Assembly (NCBI RefSeq): GCF_000760695.4
Contig: NZ_JHEG04000001.1
Location: 8,936,915 to 9,000,914 of the forward strand
Source: Tolypothrix bouteillei VB521301
Lineage (GTDB): Bacteria; Cyanobacteriota; Cyanobacteriia; Cyanobacteriales; Nostocaceae
Length of the DNA stretch: 64,000 nucleotides
Reading direction: 5' to 3'
Shown: positions 63,373 through 64,000 of the stretch, in pieces
Position numbering within the stretch: the stretch's first letter is position 1
Layout of the letters: every line of letters begins with the position of its first letter
Translations under genes and position numbers: made by a program
Notes under the pieces: model-generated
Databases searched by the model: none
What the model saw: the letters and a program-made list of their open reading frames with translations, nothing else
Told to the model about the DNA's origin: nothing

Positions 63373-63732
63373 CTCTTTGCCCTCAATTATTTTTCAATAA
63401 AATCTCCAACTCGCAGTATAAAAAAACAAAGAATTTACGAATATTTTTAGGTAGTGTACCTGGACAATACCTCAAGTATATTTCAAAAATATTATCATAA
63501 TTATACAACAGCTTAATATTAATTAATTTTTTAAGTAGAAATTCTAAAAAATTAATTAAACTTGGAGATTTTTCTATTTTCAGCACTTAGTTATTGGTCG
63601 GAATCATTTATTATTTATATACACAGTTCTTTTCTAAAAAATCTGTTTTATTAATTTTCGTTAATATATCAATTGATAGTAATTGATGTGTACAGAGAAG
63701 CTTTTTTAGCCTTGAAAATCCATAGAATAGTT
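63373..63732. other. AT-rich spacer between two receiver-like genes
   Basis: About 360 bp of very AT-rich sequence. A 67-codon minus-strand frame (63383-63586) has no recognisable family and looks random. No clear hairpin. Confidence 0.4.
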
Positions 63733-63933
63733 ATGAACAGTTTTGTTATTCAGTGTAGTCAAGAATTAGAGCCATGTTTGTGTAATCTGGAAAAATTAAC
63801 CGAACAGAAGGTCAATATTCTTCTTGTGGATAACAGCGTAGCTAATTTACTTCTTTTAGAAGAAAAACTGAATCAATTGGAACAAAACTTTATTGGAGAG
63901 ACTCAACACTCAAACTCAGAGTTCTGCAAGTAA
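63733..63933 (+). pseudogene. Truncated receiver-domain fragment, similar to the upstream REC-GGDEF-EAL start
   Basis: The frame has 66 residues from the ATG at 63733. After 30 unrelated residues it reads [20 protein letters not shown], then LNQLEQNFIGETQ, which matches the first strand and helix of the upstream protein ([20 protein letters not shown]). The frame then ends at 63933, before the phospho-acceptor strand, so the receiver is broken. Sequence after the break is repetitive (CAAACTCAGAG, GCGGAGAGCAGAGCGGG). Whether a frameshifted remainder continues beyond the window cannot be seen. Confidence 0.6.
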
Positions 63934-64000
63934 TAATAATACATCAAGCGCGGAGAGCAGAGCGGGTAACTCTGCATCAAGTAATAAGATAGAAAATCCT

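Overview
The window reads as chromosome of a filamentous, probably heterocyst-forming cyanobacterium (Nostocales). Supporting signs are frequent GCGATCGC (HIP1) sites, a kaiABC clock operon with the short C-terminal-only KaiA, a TolC-type gene directly after kaiC (the order I remember from Anabaena PCC 7120, where it is hgdD), photosynthesis genes (petL, ycf20, chlL, chlN) and heptameric tandem repeats of the kind known from Nostocales. I cannot name genus or species.

Layout. 1-3.7 kb: minus-strand kaiA-kaiB-kaiC followed by a TolC-family gene cut by the window edge. 4.5-7.9 kb: a large hybrid histidine kinase divergent from kaiA. 8-14.1 kb: a GT39 membrane glycosyltransferase, a lipoprotein, Ycf20, SelO, a Spy-like periplasmic protein and a RimJ/RimL-type acetyltransferase. 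14.4-14.5 kb: a MITE-like element with a perfect 8-bp target duplication. 14.7-20 kb: bioB, petL, aroB, a Uma2-family gene and an LRV-repeat protein. 20-25 kb: exoD-like, a YegS-type lipid kinase, a cupin and a PlsY/PEP-synthase-like fusion. 25-30 kb: a 46-residue membrane protein, an SGNH esterase, a pentapeptide-repeat protein, a CobW GTPase and an FAD oxidoreductase.

30.5-52.8 kb is the most distinctive part, a roughly 22-kb hopanoid supercluster: squalene-hopene cyclase, HpnB, an ABC permease/ATPase pair, an unassigned radical SAM protein, HpnG, HpnA, HpnH, a divergent HpnI-like GT, another GT2, an HpnP-type C-2 methylase, canonical HpnI, a ribbon-helix-helix protein, a SyrD/PvdE-type ABC exporter, a ferritin-like di-iron protein, HpnJ and a squalene/phytoene-synthase-family enzyme. 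From known family roles this covers squalene condensation, cyclisation, side-chain addition (HpnH, HpnG), head-group glycosylation and ring contraction (HpnI, HpnJ) and C-2 methylation. Several extra genes are unassigned and are good candidates for new tailoring or transport steps. HpnK, HpnO and HpnN homologues are not in the window.

53.5-64 kb: a Trp-rich small protein, chlL - DUF5331-like - chlN (dark protochlorophyllide reduction), a retropepsin-like protease, an aromatic amino-acid permease, DUF1636 plus an Rpn/DUF4351 remnant, a REC-PAS-GGDEF-EAL protein, and a truncated copy of a similar REC start.

Intergenic DNA is rich in repeats: two short inverted-repeat families (one with target duplications and covarying hairpin arms), heptamer repeats that abut or supply stop codons, and simple-repeat inserts inside coding frames. 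No rRNA, tRNA, CRISPR array or intact transposase gene was recognised.
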